A DNA stretch of 44,316 bases from Planctomycetota bacterium (GTDB lineage Bacteria; Planctomycetota; OFTM77), in contig JAJDCO010000026.1 in assembly GCA_029260795.1 (NCBI GenBank), positions 1 through 44,316 of the forward strand. Direction: 5' to 3'. Positions 33,703 to 42,566 of this stretch are shown one piece after another (positions within the stretch are counted from its first letter, which is position 1; every line of letters begins with the position of its first letter). Below the pieces are notes generated by a model, which saw only the letters and a list, made by a program, of their open reading frames with translations, was not told the DNA's origin and made no database searches. Position numbers and translations under genes: made by a program.

Positions 33703-34461
33703 TCACGAGCGGAGGTACGACGCTCCGTTGATGTCGACGATCGCGCCGGTCAGGTGCTCGGCACCGGGGGCGGCCAGGAACAGGATCGTGTGTGCGACTT
33801 CCTCGGGACGGGCCGGTCGTCCGCCCGGATACTGCTCGAGAGCCTTCTGTCCCATCTCACCCTCGAGCATCGGGGACACTCGCTCCGTCTCGACCCAACC
33901 CGGAGCCACCGTCATCACGCCGACGTTCTGCCGCGCCCAGGCCACGGCCAGCGACTGTCCGAGAGCGTTCAGCCCGGCCTTGCTCGCACCGTACGCCGGC
34001 ATCTCCGGCTCGCCCTTGAATGCCCCGCGCGACGAGACGTTCACGATTCGACCGCCGCCTGCCTCGACCATGTGACGTCCGAGTCGGTAGCACAGGTCCG
34101 CGGGAGCCATCAGATTGACGGCCACGGTATCCTGCCAGGCGCCTCGCCACTCGGCCTCGTTGACCTCGTCGGGTGGATGGAGCCGGATCACGGCCGCGTT
34201 GTTGACGAGCACATGGAGTCTCTCGAAGGTCTCCAGTACCTCCGCGACCAGCGTCGAGCGCGCGTCGGGCTCACGCAGATCGGCCACGAACAGCCGGTGC
34301 CCTGGGCCCGGTAGCTTTGCCAAGAGAGCTTCTCCCGCCTCCCGGCTGCGATGGCAGTGGAGGCCCACTCGGGCACCTTCGGCTGCGAAAGCGCGCGCCG
34401 TCGCGGCGCCGATGCCTTGGGCACCGCCCGTCACGAGCACGGTCTGATCTTGGAATCTCAC
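33703..34461 (-). CDS. Short-chain dehydrogenase/reductase (FabG-like)
   Basis: 252 residues from a GTG at 34461 preceded by AGGAG; the longer reading from 34551 adds 30 residues unlike the family. It has the NAD(P) motif TGGAQGIG (about 10-17), NNAA, VNVSSRGAF and the catalytic YGASKAG (Tyr and Lys). The ending LTGAIVDINGASYLRS is typical of FabG-type reductases. Substrate unknown. Divergent from the glutamate synthase-like gene. Its 3' end faces the kinase remnant. Confidence 0.93.
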   Translation of the reverse strand: MRFQDQTVLVTGGAQGIGAATARAFAAEGARVGLHCHRSREAGEALLAKLPGPGHRLFVADLREPDARSTLVAEVLETFERLHVLVNNAAVIRLHPPDEVNEAEWRGAWQDTVAVNLMAPADLCYRLGRHMVEAGGGRIVNVSSRGAFKGEPEMPAYGASKAGLNALGQSLAVAWARQNVGVMTVAPGWVETERVSPMLEGEMGQKALEQYPGGRPARPEEVAHTILFLAAPGAEHLTGAIVDINGASYLRS

Positions 34462-34681
34462 GCTGTTCTCCTGGGGGCAACGATCGAGTTCGGCCGAGAT
34501 GATAGCAGGGGCGCGAGCGCCCGTCGTCCCGAGCGGGGCGATCCCGGGCATGGTTCGCCGCGGAGCCTCTCGAAGCGCCGGGCAGAGATCACGCGCGAGT
34601 GCGCGCGTCTGGTATCATCTTCGCCGTCTCTCCGTGACCTGGCGTTTGGCGAAGATCCTGGCATCGCTTTGGGAGGGCGTC

Positions 34682-36160
34682 ATGATCTGGGTGTGGATCG
34701 GTCTGGGCGTTCTGGCCTTGCTCATCGGGCTCGCCCTCTGGGACATCGTCCAGCCGCAGCATGCGATCCGACGCAACTTTCCGTTGATCGGTCGGATTCG
34801 CTACTTGTTCGAGCCCCTCGGAGCACCGCTCCGTCAGTACATCGTGACCTCGAACACCGAGGAGCGACCGTTCGATCGCATCACCCGCTCTTGGGTGTAT
34901 CAGTCGTCGAAGGACGTCAACAACACGATCGGCTTCGGCTCCGAGCGCGACAAGGGAGAGGTCGGAGCCTTTGGCTTGCTCCCGAGCATGTACCCGTACG
35001 TTCCGAAGAGCGACGAAGACATCCAGTGCGACATCGTCCTGGGCCCAGATCGAGCGCAGCCCTACGCCGTTCCGTCGTGGATCAACATCTCCGCGATGAG
35101 CTTCGGCTCGATCTCGGCCCGCGCCGTCGAGGCACTCTCGATCGGAGCCAAGCAGGCCGGGTGCTTCTTGAACACCGGCGAAGGCGGCGTCTCGGAATAC
35201 CACCTTCGCGGTGGGTGCGATCTCGTGTATCAGCTCGGCACCGGCAAGTTCGGCTCCCGCGGTGAAGACGATCAGTTCGACCCGGATCGATTCCGGCGCG
35301 TGTGCGAGCGAGACGAGGTCAAGGCGATCGAGCTGAAGCTCTCCCAAGGTGCGAAGCCGGGCAAGGGAGGGATGCTCCCCGCGATCAAGGTGACGGAAGA
35401 GATCGCCCAGGCCCGCGGCATTCCGATCGGCAAGGACTGCATGAGCCCTTCGTGTCACCCCGAGGCCAAGGACGCCTCGTCGCTGCTCGAGTACGTGCGC
35501 CGGCTGCAGGACCTCGCCGGCAAGCCGGTCGGAATCAAGCTGTGTCTCGGCTGGGAAGGCGAGATCGAGGAGCTGGTCGCGCGGATGGCCGAGCTCGACA
35601 TCTGCCCCGACTGGATCACGATCGACGGTGCCGGTGGCGGAACCGGCTCGGCGCCGCCCAGCTTCGCCGACTACATGGGCATCCCGCTCTACGAGGCCAT
35701 TCCGGTGGTCGAGGATGCGCTGCTGCGCTTCGGCCTTCGACAGAGAGTGCCGATCATCGGATCGGGCAAGCTGGTGATGGGCGCGCCGGCCGCGATCGCC
35801 TTCGCCCTGGGTGCCGATCTCGTCAATACGGCTCGCGGCTTCATGTTCTCCTTGGGCTGCATTCAAGCGCTCCAATGCCACGAGAACACTTGCCCGACCG
35901 GCGTCGCGACCCAGAGTGCCTGGCTGCAGCGGGGGCTAGTGCCCACCGCCAAGGGCGAGCGAGCGGCCACCTACCACAAGAACTTGATGAAGGATCTCTT
36001 GGCCGTCACCCATGCCGTCGGAGTACCGACACCGAACCTCCTGCGACGGTATCATGCTTGCCTGGTGACCGAGGCGTCGAGCAAGCAGTCGCTCGATACG
36101 GTCTTCCCCTATCCGGCCGGCTACGAGAGCGAGGTCATCGATCGCGTTTCGGCCATGTGA
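34682..36160 (+). CDS. FMN-binding glutamate synthase family protein (single-domain, membrane-anchored)
   Basis: 492 residues from the ATG at 34682 (GGAGGG upstream). An N-terminal membrane helix (MIWVWIGLGVLALLIGLALW) leads into the FMN barrel domain of glutamate synthase (GltB central domain): INISAMSFGSISARAVEALS, NTGEGGVSEYH, KLSQGAKPGKGGMLPAIKV, WITIDGAGGGTGSAPP, and NTARGFMFSLGCIQALQCHENTCPTGVATQ with three Cys for a 3Fe-4S cluster. There is no glutaminase domain, so it may use ammonia, work with a separate partner, or do another reaction. A cupin gene follows 23 nt later. Confidence 0.92.
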   Translation: MIWVWIGLGVLALLIGLALWDIVQPQHAIRRNFPLIGRIRYLFEPLGAPLRQYIVTSNTEERPFDRITRSWVYQSSKDVNNTIGFGSERDKGEVGAFGLLPSMYPYVPKSDEDIQCDIVLGPDRAQPYAVPSWINISAMSFGSISARAVEALSIGAKQAGCFLNTGEGGVSEYHLRGGCDLVYQLGTGKFGSRGEDDQFDPDRFRRVCERDEVKAIELKLSQGAKPGKGGMLPAIKVTEEIAQARGIPIGKDCMSPSCHPEAKDASSLLEYVRRLQDLAGKPVGIKLCLGWEGEIEELVARMAELDICPDWITIDGAGGGTGSAPPSFADYMGIPLYEAIPVVEDALLRFGLRQRVPIIGSGKLVMGAPAAIAFALGADLVNTARGFMFSLGCIQALQCHENTCPTGVATQSAWLQRGLVPTAKGERAATYHKNLMKDLLAVTHAVGVPTPNLLRRYHACLVTEASSKQSLDTVFPYPAGYESEVIDRVSAM

Positions 36161-36183
36161 GTGTCCAGCCGAAAGGAAGCGCG

Positions 36184-36687
36184 ATGAGCGACTCGCGACG
36201 CGTCTCGGAAGACTCCGTTCCCTGGATCGAGGTGCGCGGCCCCTCGGGCACACTCCGAATGCGCGTTCGAAGGCTGGGCGCCGCGACCGGTGGCGAGCGC
36301 CTCGGTGCGACCCTGTACGAGATTCCAGTCGGCCAGAAGAACTGGCCCTTCCACTATCATCTCGCCAACGAGGAGTCGATCTTCGTGCTCGCCGGCGAGG
36401 GTCGCGTGCGCTTTCCCGACCAAGAGCTTCCTCTGGTACCCGGGGACTATGTCACGTTTCCGGTCGGTGAGGCGGGAGCCCATCAGATCGTCAACGAGGG
36501 CGACGAGGCTTTGCGGTTCCTCTGCCTCTCCACCATGATCGAGCCCGACATCGCGATCTATCCCGATTCGGGAAAGGTCGGACTCTTCGGAGGGGGTGCC
36601 CCGGGGACCGACCCGGACAAGCGATCGCTGAACGTCTTCCTGCGTCACGATGCCACGATCGACTACTGGGACGGCGAGGACGCCTGA
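36184..36687 (+). CDS. Cupin-domain protein
   Basis: 167 residues, ATG at 36184 after AAGGAAG. Cupin motif 1 is visible as FHYHLANEESIFVLAGEGRVRF (His-x-His and Glu ligands) and motif 2 as PGDYVTFPVGEAGAHQIVNEG (second His). The C-terminal YPDSGKVGLFGGG followed by an acidic tail is seen in small sugar- or amino-acid-linked cupins. It is probably co-transcribed with the glutamate synthase-like gene. No substrate is assigned. Confidence 0.88.
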   Translation: MSDSRRVSEDSVPWIEVRGPSGTLRMRVRRLGAATGGERLGATLYEIPVGQKNWPFHYHLANEESIFVLAGEGRVRFPDQELPLVPGDYVTFPVGEAGAHQIVNEGDEALRFLCLSTMIEPDIAIYPDSGKVGLFGGGAPGTDPDKRSLNVFLRHDATIDYWDGEDA

Positions 36688-36753
36688 GGCGTCGCCACGG
36701 GCTCACGTGGCAGACCAGGGGGAATGTGGGCGCCTCACCGGGCGCGAAGCCTT

Positions 36754-36784
36754 CGGCGGCGCGCTTCGTGCGTCGCGCCGCCAC
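36754..36784. repeat. Hairpin-forming dispersed repeat, copy B
   Basis: The hairpin GGCGGCGCG-loop-CGCGCCGCC recurs here with one loop base different from 13-43. A wider inverted repeat (GCAGACC near 36710, GGTCTGC near 36809) surrounds it. It lies between the cupin gene and the HEAT lipoprotein and may act as a terminator. Confidence 0.6.
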
Positions 36785-36877
36785 CGCGGCCGCCCGAATC
36801 GAACGCGGGGTCTGCTCTGGCGGGGCGATCCGTGATGTGACAGTCTGGAGGCTTTCCGGAACCGGGAGCTCCGCTGC

Positions 36878-38287
36878 GTGCGATGGACGACTCTGATTCT
36901 CATCGGCTGCTACTGGTGTCTCGTTGCTTGTGACGAGGGACGGGAGTCTCTGCGCGACACGCGCTATTGGATCGAGCGCACGAAGAAGACGCCTCCGAGC
37001 GAGTTCATCGAGCAGCTCGATGACGAGGATCCACTGCGTCGTCGCCGCGCCATTCAGAGCCTGGTGATCGTCGGTCCCAAGACGAGCGCGGTCGTGCCCG
37101 CGTTGATTGGGATGCTGTCCGACGAGAATGCCGAGGTGCGTCGGGACGCGGCCGCCAGCTTCGCGAGCATGGCCGAGGCGGCTGCGAAGGCGATCGCACC
37201 GCTGCTCGCAAGGCTCTCCGATCCGAGCACCGAGGTGCGCGGGGCGGTCGTGTTCTCCCTCTCGCGTATGGCGGCCTTGCATCCCGGTCGCTTGCGCGAG
37301 CCGTTGATCACTGCGCTGCGTCACAAGCACACCACGATGCAGGTCCATGCTGCATTCGGATTGGGGCAGATCGGAGACGATGAGTCCCTGGCTGCGCTCG
37401 TGGATGCGCTCGGCGGCGAAACGCCGACCCCGGTCGATGTCCGAAGGGCGTTGGCGGAGGCGATCGCGGAGCAGGGGGAGCGAGCGGTTCCCTTTCTCGA
37501 GCTGGCGCTCGAGGAGCCCGGGCGTCGTCTGGGAGCGATCGAGACGCTCGCTCGTCTTGGCCCGCTGGCTCGTCCGCACGCCGAGACGATCGTCGCCTTC
37601 CTGGAGCCGACCAGCGATTTCGACCTTCAGCGCGCGATCTCCCAGCTTGTGGCCGTCACGGGCGTCGACCCCGAGATCGGTCTGTCGCGACTCCGTCCTC
37701 TGCTGGCGTCGGAGCGTCAGTCCGTCCAGATCGCGGCCGGAAAGGCTGTCGCACGATTGGAGGGGGCGGCATTGCCCATGCTGCGCGAGATCATCCACGG
37801 TCGCGGCGATGAGCTTTCCGGCGCTCTGCGCGCGGTGGGCGAGATGACGCGGCGAGACGCAGAGCTCGAAGCCGGAATCCTCGCGCTGCTGTCGGCCGAT
37901 GACCTCCCGCCGGACCCGAAACGTCGCGCGGTCCGCGCGCTCGGAAAGATTGCCGTGCATCCCGATCGGGTGCTGGGAGCCCTCTTACCGTGGCTGCAAG
38001 ACGAGGACGCTCGGCTTCGTGCCGGCGTAGCCTCCGCTTGCGGTGACCTGGGACCACAAGGCATCGGCGCGGTTCCGCTGTTGGTGGCCGTGCTTCGCGA
38101 CGATTCGGATTCGGGTGTGCGCAATTGCGCGGCAGATGCACTGGGGCGAACCGGTCGTCAGGCCGACGGCACGATTCACCCGATGGCGAAGCACGTCGCG
38201 GTGCCGGCACTCCGCGAGCAGCTGGCAATCGAGGCCACGCCGACGACACGTTCAGCCATCGAGAAGGCACTCGAGTCGCTGCAGTAG
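36878..38287 (+). CDS. HEAT-repeat lipoprotein
   Basis: 469 residues, GTG start at 36878. A lipoprotein signal peptide ends in L-V-A-C (Cys18), so the protein is predicted to be lipid-anchored. From about residue 45 it is a chain of HEAT-like helix pairs, e.g. LRRRRAIQSLVIVGP, VVPALIGMLSDENAEVRRDAAASFASM, LLARLSDPSTEVRGAVVFSLSRM and AVRALGKIAVHPDRVLGALLPWLQDEDARLRAGVASACGDLG. Such solenoids usually bind other proteins. It converges with the minus-strand formiminotransferase gene, with only 5 bp between the stops. Confidence 0.88.
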   Translation: MRWTTLILIGCYWCLVACDEGRESLRDTRYWIERTKKTPPSEFIEQLDDEDPLRRRRAIQSLVIVGPKTSAVVPALIGMLSDENAEVRRDAAASFASMAEAAAKAIAPLLARLSDPSTEVRGAVVFSLSRMAALHPGRLREPLITALRHKHTTMQVHAAFGLGQIGDDESLAALVDALGGETPTPVDVRRALAEAIAEQGERAVPFLELALEEPGRRLGAIETLARLGPLARPHAETIVAFLEPTSDFDLQRAISQLVAVTGVDPEIGLSRLRPLLASERQSVQIAAGKAVARLEGAALPMLREIIHGRGDELSGALRAVGEMTRRDAELEAGILALLSADDLPPDPKRRAVRALGKIAVHPDRVLGALLPWLQDEDARLRAGVASACGDLGPQGIGAVPLLVAVLRDDSDSGVRNCAADALGRTGRQADGTIHPMAKHVAVPALREQLAIEATPTTRSAIEKALESLQ

Positions 38288-38292
38288 CTCCC

Positions 38293-40128
38293 TCAGTGCG
38301 TCTCCAGAGCGCGGTCGAGCAGCGCGCGGGACTCGCCGACCAGGCGATCCCCCTCGGTTGCCAGGCTGCTGGCTCGTTCGCGCACGGTCGTCACCCAGTC
38401 GGCCTCGTCGATCTCGTTCAGGTTGATCCGCACGTTGTAGATCGCACCCTGAAGCGCGGCGTGGGCGAGCAAGGCGCCGACGCCGGCGTCGGTGACCGAA
38501 GCGGGCTTGCCGGACTCCGCTGCAGCGCGGCAGAGACGAAGCGCTTCGAGACACAGCTCGGCACTGTGAAGGGGGACCTCGGTCGCGGTCTGGAATCCGC
38601 GCTGAATCGCGGCCGCGCGTTCTTGACGCTCGGTGTCGGTGTCCTGCGGAAGTCGTCGCGCGGTCAACACGTCACCGAAGGCGTTCGTGTCAGCGTCGAT
38701 GGCGTCCAGGAGCAGATCCTTGATCCGTTGGGCATCGATCGCGATCTGCTCGAGCGCTGACTTCTCTTCTTCGGCGACGACGTCGGGGAAGGTCAGGTTC
38801 GCGACCATCGAGGCCAGCGATGCCGCGAGGCTGCCGACGAGCGCCGACACCGATCCGCCGCCCGGCGCGGGGCTGGAGCGCGAGACCTCGTCGGCAAAGT
38901 CACAAGCCCGCATCGTGGCCAAAGAACCGGTTCGCTCGGGCCGTCCGAGGACCGACTTCTGCGCATCGAACTCCCCGACGTCACGCAAGCCGAGCGACTG
39001 GATCGCCGTCTCCAAGACGTCGTCGGAGGGAACACCCCGGCTCTGTCCCTGAAGGCCGAGGTAGTACTCGCCGGACTCTCGCAGCGCGTCGTACGGGATC
39101 AGCCCGACGACCTCGGAGCCGGTGACGATCAGGCCGCGCTCGCGGGCCAGCTCGCGACAAGCCTCGAGCACGGCGTGGGTCGGTGTGATCTGAGTGTTGG
39201 TCAAGTTGATCGAGATCTGCGCGCGGTTGTACTCGGGAATGACCCAGCCGACGGCTCGGCAGTTCTTGAAGCGGCCCGGCTGGAAGACGCTCTTGCCTTC
39301 GAGGTCTTCCGGGTCGCGCCCGAGAGCCTTCAGCTCGCGTCGGAGGTCGAGCCCGTGCTCGCGGTAGTGGATCTCCAGTGCCTCGAGGTTTGCGAACACC
39401 TCGCCCGTGATTCCCGATGGCCAACGATTCTCGGAGGGAGCGTAGCGAACGATCTCGCCACTTTGATACGCGAGGCCAGTCTGTCCTTCTCGCAGCGCGC
39501 GGCCCTTCTCTCGAATCTCGAAGGCGATGTCGTTGGCGTGCGCTCGGTCGCGCGAGTTGAGGTTGACGTTGTACGCGATCAGGAACTCGCGCGCGCCGAT
39601 CGTCACCACGCCCGGGCCGGGACGAAACTCGGCCGGCCCGAAGTCGGGCTTCCACTCGGGGCGACCGAGCTTGTCGGGCAGCGCCTCGTACTCGCCCTGG
39701 CGAACGTGGGCCAACGAGCGCCGGGCTGGGATCTTGGCGGCCTGGTCGTAGAGGTAGACCGGGATGTCGAGCTCGCGGCCGACGCGCTCACCGACCTGCT
39801 CGGCCAGGCGAGCGCAGTCCTCCATCGTGACCCCGGAGACCGGAACGAAAGGACAGACATCGGTCGCGCCGTGACGCGGGTGGGCGCCTTGATGCTTCCG
39901 CATGTCGATCACCTCGGCCGCGCGACGAATGGCTCGGAAGGCCGCTTCGGCCACGGCTTCGGGTGCCCCCACGAACGTGACGACGGTGCGATGGGTGTCG
40001 AACCCAGGGTCGACGTCGAGCAGGTCGACGCCTTCGACGCCGCGAATGGCCTCGAGGATGGTCTCGATCTTCTTCGGGTCGCGGCCTTCGGAGAAGTTGG
40101 GCACGCACTCGACGATCGGTCGGCTCAT
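38293..40128 (-). CDS. Fused formiminotransferase-cyclodeaminase (glutamate formimidoyltransferase / formimino-THF cyclodeaminase)
   Basis: 611 residues. The N-terminal 300 residues are the formiminotransferase (VECVPNFSEGRD at 7-18; catalytic region HQGAHPRHGATDVCPFVPV near 79-97). After a linker, the last 200 or so are the cyclodeaminase (SPAPGGGSVSALVGSLAASLASMVANLTF, a helical THF-binding domain). It moves the formimino group of formiminoglutamate, from histidine breakdown, to tetrahydrofolate and then releases ammonia. The fused form is the vertebrate FTCD arrangement and occurs in some bacteria. It begins 22 nt after the 3-hydroxyacyl-CoA dehydrogenase gene with AAGGAA upstream, so the two are probably one transcript. 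No hut genes are in the window. Confidence 0.93.
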   Translation of the reverse strand: MSRPIVECVPNFSEGRDPKKIETILEAIRGVEGVDLLDVDPGFDTHRTVVTFVGAPEAVAEAAFRAIRRAAEVIDMRKHQGAHPRHGATDVCPFVPVSGVTMEDCARLAEQVGERVGRELDIPVYLYDQAAKIPARRSLAHVRQGEYEALPDKLGRPEWKPDFGPAEFRPGPGVVTIGAREFLIAYNVNLNSRDRAHANDIAFEIREKGRALREGQTGLAYQSGEIVRYAPSENRWPSGITGEVFANLEALEIHYREHGLDLRRELKALGRDPEDLEGKSVFQPGRFKNCRAVGWVIPEYNRAQISINLTNTQITPTHAVLEACRELARERGLIVTGSEVVGLIPYDALRESGEYYLGLQGQSRGVPSDDVLETAIQSLGLRDVGEFDAQKSVLGRPERTGSLATMRACDFADEVSRSSPAPGGGSVSALVGSLAASLASMVANLTFPDVVAEEEKSALEQIAIDAQRIKDLLLDAIDADTNAFGDVLTARRLPQDTDTERQERAAAIQRGFQTATEVPLHSAELCLEALRLCRAAAESGKPASVTDAGVGALLAHAALQGAIYNVRINLNEIDEADWVTTVRERASSLATEGDRLVGESRALLDRALETH

Positions 40129-40150
40129 GAGGGGATTCCTTGAACGGGGC

Positions 40151-42175
40151 TCAGCGGTGCGTGAACGGGGCGGGGTGACGCGGACCTTTTTCGAGGAAGC
40201 TGCGGACGCCGATCTTCATGTCGTCGAGCGCACAGACCTCGCCGAACAGCTTGGCTTCGAGAGCGAGCCCCTGGGCCAGCGGAAGGCGAGCCCCCTCGAG
40301 AATGGCGCGGCACATCAGCGCGTCGACGGCCCGGCTGAGGTGTCCGATGTCGACGGGCGGCAGCTCGTCGGGCACGTTTGAGAGCGGACCGTCCGGCATC
40401 TTCTCGAGCGTGATCTTGCCGGTGCTCACGTCCAGGGCGAGCGCGACGGCGGCGGCGACCAGGTCGCCGATAACCTCCTCGTGGACGAGCCCGAGCTCGA
40501 CGGCTTGCCTCGAAGTGATCGGGCGACCGGTGCGCAGCAGCGGGGCGGCGGCCTCGATGCCGATCAGGCGCGGCAAGCGTTGAGTCGCCCCGGCGCCCGG
40601 GATGATGCCGAGGTTCGGCTCAGGCTGCGCGGCGAAGACCTTCAGCCCGGCCCGGGCGAGGCGAGCGTGACAAGCCATGGCGAGCTCGTTGCCGCCGCCG
40701 AAGGCGAGGCCGTTCATGGCGGCGATGACGGGCTTGGGGCAGGCCGCGATCTGATTGAGGACGGCCTGGGATCCGAGCGAGTTCTCTTCGCCCGCCTTCG
40801 GAGAGTCGATCTCGGCCAGGAAATGGACGTCGGCTCCACTGACGAAGGCCTTCACGCCGAAGGCCGTGAGCACGATGCCTTGGACGGCCTTGTCTCGTCC
40901 GAGAGCTGCGAAGTGTTCGCCGAGCTGGCGAAACACTTCGCCATTGAGCGCGTTGAGCACGCGCGGGCGGCGAATGCGAAGCACCGCGATGTCGCCCTCG
41001 TTCCAGCGTTGGATCACGGGCACCTGCCACGGATAGCCGGCGGCCGCCTGGCCTTGAATGCACTTCGGAATCGGGAAGCCTTCGTTCTTCGAGCAGAAGT
41101 CTTCTACGAGCCCGAGCGCAGTCGGAACGCCGATCTCGTTCATGAGCGCGCACGGCGGCTGGATGACGAGCGCGATCTCGACGGCCATCTCGAGGTCGGA
41201 GAGATCCGCGATGCCCGAGTCGATGACCTCCCCGAAGATGGCGAAGTAGGCGCCCCGCATCCAATCGCGAATGGCCGCTTCCCGCTCGGCCGGGAGCTCG
41301 ACCTTTTCGCCGCGCTTTGCCACCTCCCAAGCCGTGCCGGCCGCGAGGGCGTCCTCGAGGATCTGCGGCGGATGCCAGCCGGCGTGAATGCGCGTGTGGT
41401 ATTGCTCGAGCCCGTGACGCGTGATCGGATTGCCGCCGGTGAGGTTCATGGCGGTGAAGGGACCGATGCCCAGGCCGAGCGCGCGCGCGGCAGCGGCGTC
41501 GACCTCTTTGGTCGTGCCCAGGCCATTCTCCACGGCGCGGGCGGCGGCGAAGAACAGGCCCTCGAAGATCGGATCGATCGCGTAGCCGTAGCGGCTGCCC
41601 ACCTCGATCGGGACCTTGCCGATCGCCTCGTAGAGATACATCAGATCGGCGGTCAGGCGCGGGTCGGTGTCGGCGCTCGGGACGATCTCGACCGCCGGAT
41701 TGCGCTCGGCCGGAAAGAAGTAGTGGATGACCAGCGTGCGCGTGCGGTCCTTCAGGTTCATGAAGATCTCGCCCGGCTCGAGGTGCGAGGAGTTGGACGC
41801 GAAGATCGTGTTCGGTCCGGTGAGGCTCTCGAGGTTGCGGAAGATCTTGTCCTTGATGCCGGCGTCTTCGGTGGCGGCCTCGACGATGAAGTCGCAATCG
41901 GCCAGGTCGCCCGCGTCGGCGGTGAAAGTGACATTCGCGACCATCTGGTCGGCTTGGTCGGGCTTGAACGCGCCGCTCTCGCGGCCCTTCTCGATCTTGG
42001 CCGTCAGCTTGCCTTTGCCTCGCTCGAGCGCTTCGGCCGAGATGTCCTGAACGACGATCGCGACGCCGTGAGGCGCGAAGACCTTCGTGAAGTGCAACGC
42101 GATGTCCGGCCCGATCTGGCCCGAGCCGACGATGCCGATCTTGTGGAAGGTCCGACCACGGAACTCGAACGCCAT
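40151..42175 (-). CDS. Bifunctional 3-hydroxyacyl-CoA dehydrogenase / enoyl-CoA hydratase
   Basis: 674 residues. Residues 1-390 are the dehydrogenase: NAD motif GIVGSGQIG (14-22), then the substrate-binding HYFFPAERNPAVEIV and the C-terminal 3HCDH helical domain. Residues about 395-674 are an enoyl-CoA hydratase/isomerase crotonase domain with AMNGLAFGGGNELAMACHARLA (oxyanion hole) and NLGIIPGAGATQRLPRLIG (active-site region). The order dehydrogenase-then-hydratase is opposite to FadB. It would run two consecutive fatty-acid beta-oxidation steps. Start ATG with GGAG upstream. No thiolase or acyl-CoA dehydrogenase is in the window. Confidence 0.95.
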   Translation of the reverse strand: MAFEFRGRTFHKIGIVGSGQIGPDIALHFTKVFAPHGVAIVVQDISAEALERGKGKLTAKIEKGRESGAFKPDQADQMVANVTFTADAGDLADCDFIVEAATEDAGIKDKIFRNLESLTGPNTIFASNSSHLEPGEIFMNLKDRTRTLVIHYFFPAERNPAVEIVPSADTDPRLTADLMYLYEAIGKVPIEVGSRYGYAIDPIFEGLFFAAARAVENGLGTTKEVDAAAARALGLGIGPFTAMNLTGGNPITRHGLEQYHTRIHAGWHPPQILEDALAAGTAWEVAKRGEKVELPAEREAAIRDWMRGAYFAIFGEVIDSGIADLSDLEMAVEIALVIQPPCALMNEIGVPTALGLVEDFCSKNEGFPIPKCIQGQAAAGYPWQVPVIQRWNEGDIAVLRIRRPRVLNALNGEVFRQLGEHFAALGRDKAVQGIVLTAFGVKAFVSGADVHFLAEIDSPKAGEENSLGSQAVLNQIAACPKPVIAAMNGLAFGGGNELAMACHARLARAGLKVFAAQPEPNLGIIPGAGATQRLPRLIGIEAAAPLLRTGRPITSRQAVELGLVHEEVIGDLVAAAVALALDVSTGKITLEKMPDGPLSNVPDELPPVDIGHLSRAVDALMCRAILEGARLPLAQGLALEAKLFGEVCALDDMKIGVRSFLEKGPRHPAPFTHR

Positions 42176-42294
42176 GATGCACTCCGACAGGAATGGAAGA
42201 ATCGGGTGAGGTCCCGAAGAGCTGCGGGACGCAGGAAAGCCCCCCAGTCAAATCGAGCGCGGCACTTACGTCAAGGCCCAGGACCGAAGCAACA

Positions 42295-42518
42295 GAACCG
42301 CGCGTGGAGCAAGCGGTCCACGGCGCCGGCCAGCTCCAGCGCTCGCCCCGCACGCTGAGCAAGCGGCACCGGCGTCCCAGTGGAGGAGGTCGTGCTCGGC
42401 GTGCGACCGGAGCAATGACGTGGCGCCAACGAACGCCCCAGGAACCGCGCGTGGAGCAAGCGGGTCCACGGCTCCGGCCAGCTTCAGCGCTCGCCCCGCG
42501 CGCGGAGCAAGCGGCACG
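42295..42518. repeat. Two 75-bp direct copies, each with a 50-bp internal period
   Basis: The copies at about 42295-42369 and 42442-42517 share GAACCGCGCGTGGAGCAAGC and later blocks. Within each copy GAGCAAGCGG occurs twice, 50 bp apart (42307, 42357 and 42455, 42505). The gap 42176-42566 holds nothing else recognisable, and ORFs across it are low-complexity. Confidence 0.75.
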
Positions 42519-42566
42519 AGTGCGGCGGGCGTGACAGTCGCATCCAGCGTCAGCGTCGAGTCGGCC

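Noticed and set aside
42193..42534. ORF of 113 residues in the repeat gap
   Set aside because: Its product only translates the DNA repeats (EPRVEQA/APRAEQA) and lacks a ribosome site or family match.
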